From Fuscovulum blasticum DSM 2131 (GTDB lineage Bacteria > Pseudomonadota > Alphaproteobacteria > Rhodobacterales > Rhodobacteraceae), in the NCBI RefSeq assembly GCF_003034965.1, contig NZ_PZKE01000004.1, positions 1 through 64,000 on the forward strand: a stretch of DNA of 64,000 nucleotides, written 5' to 3'. This document shows positions 29,164 to 38,562 of the stretch, piece by piece. Under the pieces are notes generated by a model. The model was not told the DNA's origin and did no database searches. It worked only from the letters and a program-made list of their open reading frames with translations. Position 1 is the stretch's first letter. The number at the start of each line of letters is the position of its first letter. Position numbers and translations under genes: made by a program.

Positions 29164-30273
29164 ATGAGCCTCAACACCTTTGGCCATCTGTTCCGCGTGA
29201 CGACCTGGGGCGAAAGCCACGGGCCGGCGATTGGCTGCGTGGTGGACGGCTGCCCCCCCGGCGTGCCGCTGTCCGAGGCCGATCTGCAACCCTGGCTGGA
29301 CCGGCGCAAACCGGGGCAGTCGCGGTTCGTGACCCAGCGGCAAGAGGCGGATCAGGTGCGCATCCTGTCCGGCGTCTATCAGGGGGTGACGACCGGCACG
29401 CCGATTTCGCTGATGATCGAGAACACCGACCAGCGGTCCAAGGATTACAGCAATATCGCCGAGGCGTTCCGGCCCGGACATGCGGACATCAGCTATCACC
29501 TGAAGTATGGCGTCCGCGATCCGCGCGGCGGGGGCCGGTCCAGCGCCCGCGAAACCGCCAGCCGGGTGGCGGCGGGGGGCGTGGCGCGGGCCGTGCTGGC
29601 GGCCGTGGCGCCCGAGGTGCGGATCAGTGGCTATATGGTGCAACTGGGCAAGCTGGCCATCGACCGCAGCCGGTTCGACGCGGCCGAGATCGAGCGCAAC
29701 CCGTTCTGGTGCCCCGATGCGGTGGCGGCGGAAGCCTGGGCCGCGCATCTGGACCAGCTTCGCAAGGACCACAATTCCGTGGGCGCCGTGGTCGAGGTGG
29801 TGGCCGAGGGCGTGCCGGCCGGGCTGGGCGCCCCGCTGTATGGCAAACTTGATCAGGATCTGGCCGGGGCGATGATGTCGATCAACGCGGTGAAGGGGGT
29901 CGAGATCGGGGCCGGCTTCGCGGCGGCGGGTCTGACCGGGGTCGAGAATGCCGACGAAATGGAGATGGGGCCGCAGGGGCTGCGCTTCGGGTCGAACCAT
30001 GCGGGCGGCATCCTGGGCGGAATCTCCACCGGGCAGGCGGTGGTGTGCCGCTTCGCGGTCAAGCCGACCTCGTCGATCCTGACGCCGCGCCAGTCGGTCA
30101 ACCTGGCGGGCGAGGCGGTTGAGGTGGTGACAAAGGGCCGCCACGACCCCTGCGTTGGCATCCGCGCGGTGCCGGTGGGCGAGGCGATGATGGCCTGCGT
30201 GATTCTGGACCACTGGTTGCTGGACCGGGGCCAGACCGGCGCGCAGCGCGGGCAGCTTGGCCGGCCCGCCTGA
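29164..30273 (+). CDS. aroC: Chorismate synthase
   Basis: A 369-residue FMN-dependent enzyme that makes chorismate, the last step of the shikimate pathway. It shows the three family signatures: '[17 protein letters not shown]' at the N-terminus, '[17 protein letters not shown]' near 115 and '[13 protein letters not shown]' in the last quarter ('[13 protein letters not shown]' follows). Length is standard. It is transcribed divergently from terC; GGGAGA lies just before the ATG. Confidence 0.97.
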   Translation: MSLNTFGHLFRVTTWGESHGPAIGCVVDGCPPGVPLSEADLQPWLDRRKPGQSRFVTQRQEADQVRILSGVYQGVTTGTPISLMIENTDQRSKDYSNIAEAFRPGHADISYHLKYGVRDPRGGGRSSARETASRVAAGGVARAVLAAVAPEVRISGYMVQLGKLAIDRSRFDAAEIERNPFWCPDAVAAEAWAAHLDQLRKDHNSVGAVVEVVAEGVPAGLGAPLYGKLDQDLAGAMMSINAVKGVEIGAGFAAAGLTGVENADEMEMGPQGLRFGSNHAGGILGGISTGQAVVCRFAVKPTSSILTPRQSVNLAGEAVEVVTKGRHDPCVGIRAVPVGEAMMACVILDHWLLDRGQTGAQRGQLGRPA

Positions 30274-30458
30274 CCTTGCGTTACGTCCGCCGCCAAACAA
30301 CCGGCCGGTGTTCCCTATACAGCGGGTGAAAACCCGTGTATGGCCCCCGGATGGCCTGTGAAGTCCCGGGGCTGCATCCGCTTGGCAAGGATGTGGCGGG
30401 GGTGATGAGGCCGTTTGGCTTCATATGAGGGGGCGCTGCCCCCCGGACAGGACAGAGA
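30274..30458 (+). ncRNA. Structured 5' leader of the DEAD-box helicase gene
   Basis: This 185-base gap contains successive hairpins. A long one spans 30315-30343, pairing ATACA/TGTAT and CGGGT/ACCCG around a GAAA tetraloop with one bulged G. GCATCC/GGATGT follows, then TGAGGCC-GTTT-GGCTTCA, and GGGGGC-GCT-GCCCCC at 30429-30443, 15 bases before the ATG. No T tract follows any of them, so they are not ordinary terminators for aroC. I read it as a regulatory leader; no known riboswitch consensus was recognised. Confidence 0.5.
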
Positions 30459-32924
30459 ATGGATATGGAACGGGTAGCCGGGCCGCTGCAGGCGGCTTTG
30501 GCATCGAAGGGTTATGAGGCGCTGACTGCGGTGCAGGAGGCGGTGCTGGTGCCCGAGGCGGCGGGGCGTGACCTTTTGGTCAGCGCGCAGACCGGCAGCG
30601 GCAAGACTGTGGCCTTCGGTCTGGCCATGGCGCCGGAAGTGCTGGGCGGGGTTGAGCGGCTGCTGCCGGCGGAAAAGCCGCTGGCGCTGGTGATCGCGCC
30701 GACGCGCGAACTGGCCTTGCAGGTGAAACACGAATTCGAATGGCTTTACGCCGAGGCCGGGGTGCAACTGGCATCCTGCGTGGGCGGCATGGACTACCGC
30801 ACCGAACGCCGGTCGCTGGACCGTGGCGCGCATGTCGTTGTGGGCACGCCAGGCCGGCTGCGCGACCATGTGGAACGCGGCAGCCTTGACCTGTCGGCGC
30901 TGAAGGCCGTGGCGCTGGACGAGGCCGACGAGATGCTGGACATGGGCTTCGCCGAAGACCTTGAATTCCTGCTCGGCTCGGCCCCTGATGAAAAGCGGGT
31001 TCTGATGTTCTCGGCCACGGTGCCGAAGGAAATCGAGAAACTGGCGCGCACCTATCAGAAGGATGCGCTGCGCGTGGTGGCCCAGGGCGAGGCTTCGCAG
31101 CACGCCGACATCGAATATCAGGCGGTCAGCGTTGCGAACCGCGACAAGGAACCGGCGATCTTCAACCTGCTGCGCTATCACGAGGCGCCGACGGCGATTG
31201 TCTTCGCCAAGACGCGGGCCAATGTGAACCACCTGTTCGCGCGGATGGTGAACCGGGGCTTCCAGGCCGTGGCGCTGTCTGGCGAACTGAGCCAGAGCGA
31301 GCGGATGCACGCCCTGCAGGCGCTGCGGGACGGGCGGGCACGGGTCTGCATCGCCACCGACGTGGCGGCACGCGGCATTGACCTGCCGGGGCTGGAACTG
31401 GTGATCCACGCCGATCTGCCGACCAACCCGGAAACGCTGCTGCACCGCTCGGGCCGGACGGGCCGGGCCGGACGCAAGGGGCTGTCGGTGCTGGTGGTGC
31501 CCACGGCCGAATTCCGCAAGGCGAACCGCATCCTGCAAGGCGCGAAGGTAACGGCCGAATGGGGCAAGCCGCCGACCGCCGAAGAGGTGCAGGCGCGCGA
31601 GGATTCGCGGCTGCTGGCCGATCTGGTGCTGGCCGCCCCCGAGGCGGAAGAAGAAGCGCTGATCGAAGCGATCCTTGACAAGCATTCGGCCGAAGCGGTG
31701 GCGGCGGGCTTTGTGCGGATGTGGCGCAAGGGGCGTGCCGCGCCCGAAGTGCTGTCGGACGAGCCGATGCCGGCCGCCCCCGCACCGGCCCGCCCGCGGG
31801 GCGAGTTCGGGGCCGCGGTGTGGTTCCGGCTGACCGTGGGCCATACCGGCCGCGCCGAAGCGCGCTGGCTGTTGCCCAAGGTCTGCGAGGCGGGCGGCAT
31901 TGCCAAGGATTCCATCGGTGCGATCCGCGTGCAGCAGGAGGTGACCTATATCCAGATCGCCGAAGCCGCCGCGCCGCGCTTTGGCCAGACGCTGGAGATT
32001 GAACCCGGTCTTCAGATGGAACGGATGACCGGCGAGCCGGACCTGAACCGCCCCGCGCCCCGCCGCGATGACCGGGAAAAGCCGGCCTACCGGCCGAAGC
32101 CTTCGCGTTTTGTCGAGGATGGCGAAGGCGCGGCCGAGGCGGCCCCGGCCCGCAAGCCCTGGGCCAAGCGCCCCGAGGGCGGCGAGGAGCGGCAACCCTG
32201 GAAGCCGCGCGAGGACGGCGCCGCGCGCAAGCCCTGGGCGCCGCGCGACGGAGGCGATGACCGCAAGCCGCGCGCCCCACGGGATGGTGACGCGCCGCGC
32301 AAACTCTGGGCCGCCCGCGAAGGCGATGCCCCGCGCAAGCCCTGGGCACCGCGCGACGGTGGCGATGACCGCAAGCCGCGCGCCCCGCGGGACGGCGACG
32401 CGCCGCGCAAGCCCTGGACCCCCCGCGACAGTGATGCCCCGCGCAAGCCGCGCGCCGAGGATGCGCCGCGCAAGCCCTGGGTGGCCCGCGAAAGCCGCGA
32501 CGGCGAACCGGCGAAAAAGCCGCGCTGGACGCCGGATGACCGTGCCGAACGCAGCGCCCCGGCCGAGGGCAAGGCGCCCTATCGGTCCGCCGGGTTCAAG
32601 TCGCATGGCGGTGGCGCGGCGGGCAAACCGGCGCGGGCGGCCGGCTACAAGAGCCATGCCGCCGAAGGCACCGGCTACAAGGGCCGCGCCGATGGCGACC
32701 GCCCGGCCCCCAAGGCCGAGTGGAAGCCGCGCGAGGCGCGCCCCGAAGGCGGTGACCGGCCGCGCAAACCGGCCGGGGCAAAGGACGGCGCCAAAAGCTG
32801 GGGTGGCAAGAGCCACGGCGGGGCGGAAAGCCGGCCCTTTGCCGCGAAGAAGCCCGCAGCCCCCAAGACCGACGCGCGCGACACCTCGAAGCGCTTTGCC
32901 CCGCCGAAAAAGCCGCGGAGCTGA
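30459..32924 (+). CDS. DEAD-box RNA helicase (DeaD/CsdA-like) with long basic repeat tail
   Basis: An 821-residue helicase. The core carries motif I 'AQTGSGKT', motif II 'DEAD', motif III 'SAT', motif V 'ATDVAARGID' and motif VI 'HRSGRTGRAG' (residues about 40-335). A DbpA-type RNA-binding domain ('AVWFRLTVGHTGRAEARWLL' on) lies near 450-520. The remaining 270 residues are a disordered Arg/Lys/Pro/Gly tail containing 12-residue repeats (see 32226-32480). Members unwind structured rRNA/mRNA, often in cold or ribosome assembly. It has a structured leader and its own terminator, so it is a single-gene unit. Confidence 0.95.
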   Translation: MDMERVAGPLQAALASKGYEALTAVQEAVLVPEAAGRDLLVSAQTGSGKTVAFGLAMAPEVLGGVERLLPAEKPLALVIAPTRELALQVKHEFEWLYAEAGVQLASCVGGMDYRTERRSLDRGAHVVVGTPGRLRDHVERGSLDLSALKAVALDEADEMLDMGFAEDLEFLLGSAPDEKRVLMFSATVPKEIEKLARTYQKDALRVVAQGEASQHADIEYQAVSVANRDKEPAIFNLLRYHEAPTAIVFAKTRANVNHLFARMVNRGFQAVALSGELSQSERMHALQALRDGRARVCIATDVAARGIDLPGLELVIHADLPTNPETLLHRSGRTGRAGRKGLSVLVVPTAEFRKANRILQGAKVTAEWGKPPTAEEVQAREDSRLLADLVLAAPEAEEEALIEAILDKHSAEAVAAGFVRMWRKGRAAPEVLSDEPMPAAPAPARPRGEFGAAVWFRLTVGHTGRAEARWLLPKVCEAGGIAKDSIGAIRVQQEVTYIQIAEAAAPRFGQTLEIEPGLQMERMTGEPDLNRPAPRRDDREKPAYRPKPSRFVEDGEGAAEAAPARKPWAKRPEGGEERQPWKPREDGAARKPWAPRDGGDDRKPRAPRDGDAPRKLWAAREGDAPRKPWAPRDGGDDRKPRAPRDGDAPRKPWTPRDSDAPRKPRAEDAPRKPWVARESRDGEPAKKPRWTPDDRAERSAPAEGKAPYRSAGFKSHGGGAAGKPARAAGYKSHAAEGTGYKGRADGDRPAPKAEWKPREARPEGGDRPRKPAGAKDGAKSWGGKSHGGAESRPFAAKKPAAPKTDARDTSKRFAPPKKPRS
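32226..32480 (+). repeat. In-frame tandem repeats in the helicase tail
   Basis: A 108-base (36-residue) unit occurs twice in tandem (starts near 32229 and 32337), nearly identical at DNA level. Each unit is itself three 12-residue repeats of the type RKPWAPRDGDAP. Partial copies continue to about 32480. Copy number of such repeats often varies between strains. Confidence 0.85.
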
Positions 32925-32946
32925 GGTCGGCCGACAGAATCTGAAG

Positions 32947-32975
32947 AGGCGCCCGTGGTTCGCGGGCGCCTTTTT
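32947..32975 (+). terminator. Helicase rho-independent terminator
   Basis: AGGCGCCCG (32947-32955) pairs with CGGGCGCCT (32963-32971) around a 7-base loop and runs into TTTTT to 32975, 23 bases after the helicase stop. Confidence 0.9.
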
Positions 32976-33000
32976 CTTTGGCCGGTCTTGTGGCGCGGCG

Positions 33001-33050
33001 GCGGGGGCCAGCCCCCGCGCGCCCCCGGGATATTTATGGACAGATGAAGG
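33001..33050 (+). repeat. Intergenic hairpin-plus-GGATATTT repeat, copy 1
   Basis: GCGGGGGC (33001-33008) / GCCCCCGC (33011-33018), then CCCCCGGGATATTT (33022-33035) and a purine-rich GATGAAGGGG end. The same layout recurs at 40385-40440. It lies between the helicase terminator and the 3' end of cysQ. Confidence 0.6.
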
Positions 33051-33077
33051 GGGGCCGGCCCCATGGGGGCCGCCGGA

Positions 33078-33884
33078 TCAGCGGGCGGCGGGCGGGTGCA
33101 GATGCGTCAGCAGGGCGCCGTGCAGCGCGGGCGGGGCGGCGATCACGCCCGCGGCGCGCGGCTGCGGGGCGTTGAAGCGGATGGGCGCGCCGGTGCGGTC
33201 TGTCACCCGGCAGCCGGCGCGTTCGGCGATCAGGCAGCCGGCGGCGATGTCCCATTCCCAGGTGTCGCGGAAGGTGAGCATCGCGTCATGCCGCCCTTCG
33301 GCCGCACGGCACAGCCGCCAGGCCAGCGAGGTGCGGAAGCTGCGCTTGAGGTCGGGCACCCCGCCGGGCCACAGCTCGGGCGCCAGCGAGGCGCGGTTGG
33401 CCAGCACATCGGCGCCGGTCAGATCCTGGCGCGGGCTGGCGGCGATGGGGTTGCCGTTGCGGGTGGCGGGTCCGTGCTGCGTGGCGGCATAGGTTGCGCC
33501 CCGCGCCGGCAGGTGGACCAGCGCCGCCGTCACCCGCCCCGCCTGCGCCACGGCCAGCGACAGGGCAAAGCCGTCTTCGCCCGCCAGAAAGGCGCGGGTG
33601 CCGTCGATCGGGTCGATGATGAACACCCGGTCATGGCCCAGGCGGACCGGATCGTCGGGCGTTTCCTCGGACAGCCAGCCATAGCCGGGGCGGGCGGCGC
33701 GCAGCGTGGTCTTGAGCAGGGCATCCACGGCCAGATCGGCCTCGGACACCGGGCCCTGATCGCCGGCCTTGTCCCAGGCGCGCGGCGCGTTGCGCCAGAA
33801 CGACAGGGCCAGCGGCCCGGCCGCCGCCGCCGCATCGGCCAGAAGCGCAAGGTCTTGGTCGGGCGTGGGCTCAGGCGCCGGCAA
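33078..33884 (-). CDS. cysQ: 3'(2'),5'-bisphosphate nucleotidase CysQ (inositol monophosphatase family)
   Basis: A 268-residue member of the IMPase superfamily. The metal-binding motif 'FIIDPIDGTRAFLAG' lies near residue 92, preceded by 'SEADLAVDALL' and 'WLSEET' (Glu ligand), and the C-terminal motif is 'WEWDIAAGCLIAERAG'. It is expected to hydrolyse PAP formed in sulfate assimilation; an inositol phosphatase role cannot be excluded. The start is a TTG at 33884, overlapping the pmbA stop by 14 bases. Confidence 0.85.
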   Translation of the reverse strand: MPAPEPTPDQDLALLADAAAAAGPLALSFWRNAPRAWDKAGDQGPVSEADLAVDALLKTTLRAARPGYGWLSEETPDDPVRLGHDRVFIIDPIDGTRAFLAGEDGFALSLAVAQAGRVTAALVHLPARGATYAATQHGPATRNGNPIAASPRQDLTGADVLANRASLAPELWPGGVPDLKRSFRTSLAWRLCRAAEGRHDAMLTFRDTWEWDIAAGCLIAERAGCRVTDRTGAPIRFNAPQPRAAGVIAAPPALHGALLTHLHPPAAR

Positions 33885-35217
33885 GGGTCATCCCGTCGAT
33901 CAGCAGCGAAGGAACCCGCAGCGACAGATGCGGGCGGGCGTCATTGGCGGGCACGATCCGCAGCAGCATGTCGCGCAGGTTGCCGGCGACGGTGCATTCG
34001 TTCACCGGATGCGAGATGCGGCCGTTTTCCACCCAATAGCCCGAGGCGCCGCGCGAATAGTCGCCGGTGGTGGGGCTGATGGTCTGGCCGATCATGCCGG
34101 TGATCAGCAGGCCGGTGCTCATGGCCGACAGCAGATCGGCGCGGCTTTGCAGGCCGGGCGTCAGATCGACGTTGGTGGTGGACGGCGAGGGCGGCGCCCC
34201 CGGCCCGCGGCTGGCATTGGCGGTTGAGCGCAGGCCCAGGCGGCGGGCGGTGGCAAGGTCCAGCACCCAGCCTTGCAGCACGCCGTCCTGCACCAGTGCG
34301 CGGGCGGCGGTGGGCAGGCCTTCCGCATCGAAGGGGCGCGAGGCGCCGCTGCGCGGGCGGTGCGGATCTTCGGTCAGCGACAGGCCGGGCGGCAGCACCG
34401 GCTGACCCAGCAGGTCACGCGCCCAGCTTGCGCCCCGCGCGATGGCGCTGCCGTTGATGGCCGAAAGCAGGTGCCCGATCAGGCTGGCCGCCACCCGTTC
34501 GTCATAGACCACGGGGAAGCGGCCGGTTGGCGGCTTGACGGCGCCAAGGCGGGCGCGGGCGCGTTCGGCGGCCAGACGGCCAATGGACGCGGCCCCCGGC
34601 AGATCGGCGCCATGGGTGCGGGTTTCGCCGGCCCAGTCCCGCTCCATCCCGGTGCCGGTGCCGCAGAAGGCAGTGACCGAACGGGAATGGCCGGTGCGGC
34701 CATAGCCGCCGGCAAAGCCGTTGCTTTGCGCCAGGAACACGGCGCGGCGCGAAAAGGCGGCGGTGGATTCGGCCTGCGCAACCCCGCCTGCCGCCATTGC
34801 GGCGCTGTCCAGATCGCGGGCGGCGGCCTCCAGCGCGGCGGCGCTGGGGTCGGGTGTGTCATCGGCAAGTTCAAGGGCCGCCACATCCCAGCCGCGTGCC
34901 AGATCGGCTGCATCGGCCAGCCCGGCGCTGGGGTCTTCCGGCGCCTCGCGCGCCATGGCGACGGCGCGTTCGGCCAGCGCCGTCAGCGTGGCGGGCGCGG
35001 TGTCCGAGGCCGAAACGCAGGCCTGCCGCCCGCCGATCAGCACCCGCAGGCCAACTTCAAGGCTTTCCGACCGTTCGGCCTGTTCCAGACGGCCCTGCCG
35101 CAGATCAATGGTCAGGGCATTGTCGGAAATGGCCATGGCATCGGCGGCTTCGGCGCCGGCCTTGCGGGCGGCATCCAGCAGGGCGGCGGCGAGGTCCGGC
35201 AGGGCAGGGGTGGGCAT
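33871..35217 (-). CDS. pmbA: TldE/PmbA-family metallopeptidase
   Basis: A 448-residue TldD/TldE family protein. It lacks the HExxxH zinc motif of TldD, as expected for the PmbA/TldE partner, and has 'GGYGRTGHSRSVTAFCGTG' and the C-terminal 'TTGDYSRGASGYWVENGRISHPVNE' signature (cited by span, near 390-415). With TldD it degrades unfolded peptides and matures some modified peptides. No tldD is in the window. It overlaps cysQ downstream. Confidence 0.93.
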   Translation of the reverse strand: MPTPALPDLAAALLDAARKAGAEAADAMAISDNALTIDLRQGRLEQAERSESLEVGLRVLIGGRQACVSASDTAPATLTALAERAVAMAREAPEDPSAGLADAADLARGWDVAALELADDTPDPSAAALEAAARDLDSAAMAAGGVAQAESTAAFSRRAVFLAQSNGFAGGYGRTGHSRSVTAFCGTGTGMERDWAGETRTHGADLPGAASIGRLAAERARARLGAVKPPTGRFPVVYDERVAASLIGHLLSAINGSAIARGASWARDLLGQPVLPPGLSLTEDPHRPRSGASRPFDAEGLPTAARALVQDGVLQGWVLDLATARRLGLRSTANASRGPGAPPSPSTTNVDLTPGLQSRADLLSAMSTGLLITGMIGQTISPTTGDYSRGASGYWVENGRISHPVNECTVAGNLRDMLLRIVPANDARPHLSLRVPSLLIDGMTLAGA

Positions 35218-35306
35218 CGGTCGCAGCTCCTTCGTCGCGCGGGGGGCGCGGATGTCAGGTAGTCTGCCGCGCCCCCCGCCGCAAGCATCATGCGCAGGTG
35301 AATGGA

Positions 35307-36842
35307 TCAGCGGATCTTGACGCCGTTCAGCCAGAACCCCTTGTCGCGGAATTCAAGCGCGGTGGTCAGGCTGTCCGGTTCGGCCCCGGCGCGGGCAATC
35401 GCCATCAGCCCGAAGCGCAGGCCGGTCAGATCATCGGGCGAGACAAGGCCCATGGTGACAAGCCGGTCGATCAGGGTGTTGATGCCGGTGGCGGCAAGGT
35501 CGATGCGGCCTGTGGGCAGCGGGGCGCCGTCGAAGGTGGTGGTGTCCGTCATGTCGAAGGACAGCCCTCCCTTGCCGGTCAGCCGGGCGCCGACCGCCTG
35601 CACCAGCAGATCGTCCAGCGCCATGGTCAGCGTGGTCAGCGGCGGCGGCGCGTCGGGCGACGGGGCGACCCAGCCCGGTTTCAGCGCGGCCGGGTCCAGC
35701 GCCCAGAGGCCGGACAGGCCAATCGACAGGGTCAGCGGATCATGCGGCAGGGCGGCGTCGGGGTCGGCCAGCGACCAGAAGCTTTCCGACAGCGCGAGGT
35801 CAAGGATGCGGTGGCTGGCCGACCACGGCTGCGGGGTGACCAGATCGCCCAGGCCAAGGCTGGCGGCGGTGCTGTATTCGCCAACGCTGAGGTCAAGTTC
35901 CTGGATCGGCGCGGCGGGGTCGCTCAACCGCATGGCAAGGCGGGTTGGGCCAAGGGTGGTGTCGAAGCCGGCGGCGGTGCCGTCGACCCGCAGAAGGTTG
36001 CGGCCGCTTTCCGCGGCAAGATCAAGATAGACCGGGCCATCCTGCGGGTTGACCACATCCAGCAGCAGGGCAACGGCGCCGTGCGTCAGGCCGGCGTCAA
36101 GGAACATGCCGTCGGCAAAGGCCGCGATCGTGGCGGGCAGATCGGGCGGGGTGTCGGGGGAATGGGTCGGGGCAGCCGAGGCCGGGCGATGGGCGCGCAG
36201 GTGGCCGGCAAGGGCGGCAAGGTCAAGGTTGAGCGTGCCCTTGCCATTCTGAGGCGTGTCGATCCGCAGCTCGGCATGAAGCGCCCCCAGCGATACCGCC
36301 CCGTCCACGCTTGCGGCGGGCGAGGCCAGATCCTGACGGTAATGCAGCGCAAGATCGGCAGCGGCAAGTGCGGCTGTGGCGGTGACTTCCACCTCGGGGC
36401 GGCGGAGCGAGTCTTCGTCCAGCGTGGCCGAGATTGAACTGGCGCTGGCCGCCACATCGGCGGTGTCGCCAAGGCCGCGGATGGTGACCGCCAGATCGGG
36501 GGCGGCGACGTTGAAGACCACCGGAGTGGACTGCGCGGCAGGATCGGGAAGGATGGTCAGCGGAAATTCGGGCGGCAGGATCACCGAGACCGACCCGTCG
36601 GGCTGTTCGGCCAGCACCATCCGGTCAATCCGCAGGACGCCCGATTGCGACAGGTCGGGCTGCCAGGCCAGACCTGTCAGCACAAGCTGGCTGCCGCTGC
36701 GCTGCTCCCGGGCGGTCAGCGTGCCTTGGCCGGCCGCGGCGGCATCGCGCATGGCCTGCCAAAGCTGATCTGCCGTCACCCCGGCCAGGGCAGGGGTGGA
36801 AAGCGCCAGCAGCAGGGCGGCGGTCAGGGGAAGACGGACCAT
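35307..36842 (-). CDS. DUF2125 family exported protein, copy A
   Basis: A 511-residue protein with a signal peptide ('LTAALLLALSTPALA'). The rest is beta-rich, with Asp/Thr/Ala repeats of short strands. The C-terminal region 'GINTLIDRLVTMGLVSPDD' through the end 'LEFRDKGFWLNGVKIR' is plainly homologous to the next gene. ATG 36842 is preferred over the GTG at 36860 because it starts the signal peptide. DUF2125 proteins are known almost only from Rhodobacteraceae and relatives. Function unknown, probably periplasmic. Confidence 0.85.
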   Translation of the reverse strand: MVRLPLTAALLLALSTPALAGVTADQLWQAMRDAAAAGQGTLTAREQRSGSQLVLTGLAWQPDLSQSGVLRIDRMVLAEQPDGSVSVILPPEFPLTILPDPAAQSTPVVFNVAAPDLAVTIRGLGDTADVAASASSISATLDEDSLRRPEVEVTATAALAAADLALHYRQDLASPAASVDGAVSLGALHAELRIDTPQNGKGTLNLDLAALAGHLRAHRPASAAPTHSPDTPPDLPATIAAFADGMFLDAGLTHGAVALLLDVVNPQDGPVYLDLAAESGRNLLRVDGTAAGFDTTLGPTRLAMRLSDPAAPIQELDLSVGEYSTAASLGLGDLVTPQPWSASHRILDLALSESFWSLADPDAALPHDPLTLSIGLSGLWALDPAALKPGWVAPSPDAPPPLTTLTMALDDLLVQAVGARLTGKGGLSFDMTDTTTFDGAPLPTGRIDLAATGINTLIDRLVTMGLVSPDDLTGLRFGLMAIARAGAEPDSLTTALEFRDKGFWLNGVKIR

Positions 36843-36913
36843 CGGGGGCGACCCTTGCACAAATGAACGGGGCGGCGGCTTGCGTGCCGCCGCCCCTGTG
36901 TCTTTCGGGGGTG

Positions 36914-38416
36914 TTATTGCAACTGCTGGCCGTTGACGAACAGGTGCTTGTCCTTGAACTCGATCTCGGAGACCAGCTCGTCGGGGCCTGCGCCCGGCTT
37001 GGCGAACATCGCCAGACCCATGCGGATGCCCATCACTTCGTCCTCGGGGACAAGGCCCATCGACACGGCGGTGTCGATCAGCGCGTTGATGCCCTTGAGG
37101 TTGGCCACGATCTTGCCCGTGGGGGCCGGAACGCCGCCATAGGTGGCCAGATCGGTGTTGTCGAAGGTCAGCCCGCCGGTGGCGTTGATTTCGCCGCCAA
37201 GCGCCTTGAACAGCACTTCGGACAGGTCAAGCGAGGCCAGTTCCAGCGGGGGGGCAGCCTGTTCCTGAACCGCCGGGTCCATGATGTCAGCCGTCCAGCG
37301 GCCCTGACCCTTGAGGTCAAGGATCAGCGTCGCCGGATCACGCTTGAGCTGGGCGCCCGGGTCGAACAGCGCCCAGAGGCCATCGGCGGCGGTCAGGTCG
37401 GCCAGCTTGAACAGCGCGGTGAAATCCTGCGGCGTGTCGGTCATGGCGACCGGCAGCTTGACGCCGAAAGCCAGTTCGCCAAAGGCGGCCGAGGCATCGG
37501 GAACCGGCACGTCCGGGCTGGACAGCGAGGCGGCGACATCGGTCATGCCGAACCCGTAATCGACGCGCTGGCTGTCAAGCGCGACCTTGAAATTCGCGCC
37601 GCCCAGCGTGGCATCGAAGGCGGTGGGCTTGCCCGCTTCGGTGGCGTTGACCTTGATGGTCACGGGGCCGACGGTGGAACCGCCATCGACCATGAACCCG
37701 GCCTTCAGCGCGTTGGACATGTTCGCCATCAGCGCCTGATCCACCAGCACGGCCTTGCTGGTGCCGGTCGAGGCGCCGACCGTGACGCTGGCGGTGACAT
37801 CGGTGCCCTTTTCGGCGTCTTTCGCCACGACATCGACCACGGTCGAGGCAACGCTTCCCGACGATTCGATCGCGGTGCCGGCGGCGCCCGGCGTGACCGC
37901 GTATTTCGCGGCCAGTTCCTTCATCGCGGCCTTGACGACCAGATCAATCGCCTTGCCGTCGGCCGTCTTGAAGCTGTCGGCGGTGACGGCATATTCGGTG
38001 GCGGCATAGTCGTAATTCGTGGCTTCGGCGGTGCCCGAAGCGACAATCGACAGGCCGGTGCCCACGGTCTTGACCGTGAAGGAGGCCGGTGCATCCGCCT
38101 CGGCGCCCGTCACCGTGAAGGGATAGGTCTCGGGCAGGGTGATCTCGACCGAGCCGTCGCCGCGATCGCGGAAGGCAAGACGGTCAAGCGTGGTCGAGAA
38201 GGTGGTGCCTTCCTCGACGTTCTTCGCCGTGAAGGTCAGGCCGGTCACTTCCAGCGTGTCGCCGTTGCGCTGCGTGGCGCCGGCGGTCAGCTCGCCCGAG
38301 GCGGCAACCAGCTTTTGCCAGTTGTCCCAGACCTCTTCGGGGGTGACAGCAAGGGCTGCGGGGGCCGTAAGCAGAAGGACAAGGGCGGTGCTGCCCGAAA
38401 GCTGCCAGTGTTTCAT
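36914..38416 (-). CDS. DUF2125 family exported protein, copy B
   Basis: A 500-residue paralogue of the preceding gene, starting MKHWQLSGSTALVLLLTAPA with a signal peptide ending 'PAALA'. Both mature proteins begin with a 'VT.[ED].[LV]W' helix and end with the same 'GIN[AT]LID..V[ST]MGLV' block and a final 'EF[KR]DK....NG' strand. The overall similarity is moderate, so the duplication is old. The 71-base gap suggests one transcript. Function unknown. Confidence 0.87.
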   Translation of the reverse strand: MKHWQLSGSTALVLLLTAPAALAVTPEEVWDNWQKLVAASGELTAGATQRNGDTLEVTGLTFTAKNVEEGTTFSTTLDRLAFRDRGDGSVEITLPETYPFTVTGAEADAPASFTVKTVGTGLSIVASGTAEATNYDYAATEYAVTADSFKTADGKAIDLVVKAAMKELAAKYAVTPGAAGTAIESSGSVASTVVDVVAKDAEKGTDVTASVTVGASTGTSKAVLVDQALMANMSNALKAGFMVDGGSTVGPVTIKVNATEAGKPTAFDATLGGANFKVALDSQRVDYGFGMTDVAASLSSPDVPVPDASAAFGELAFGVKLPVAMTDTPQDFTALFKLADLTAADGLWALFDPGAQLKRDPATLILDLKGQGRWTADIMDPAVQEQAAPPLELASLDLSEVLFKALGGEINATGGLTFDNTDLATYGGVPAPTGKIVANLKGINALIDTAVSMGLVPEDEVMGIRMGLAMFAKPGAGPDELVSEIEFKDKHLFVNGQQLQ

Positions 38417-38562
38417 GACGAAAGCCTCATGGATGAAATACAGCGCCTATGGTCCGTTGTGCCGCAGGTGGCGTCAAGTGGGGTTTGCCGTGGCGGCCTT
38501 GGGGCTTGGTGCGGCGCGCGCGGCAGGCTATGGCGGGACCGCAAGCGGATGCGGAGGCGGGA

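Noticed and set aside
30315-30343. aroC terminator
   Set aside because: The stem is strong but not followed by T's; the next bases are GCCCCCGG, so it is treated as part of the helicase leader.
30315-32816. 833-codon open frame antisense to the helicase
   Set aside because: It is a mirror of the codon bias of the plus-strand gene: Arg/Gly/His/Ala-rich with no domain, while the plus frame has all helicase motifs.
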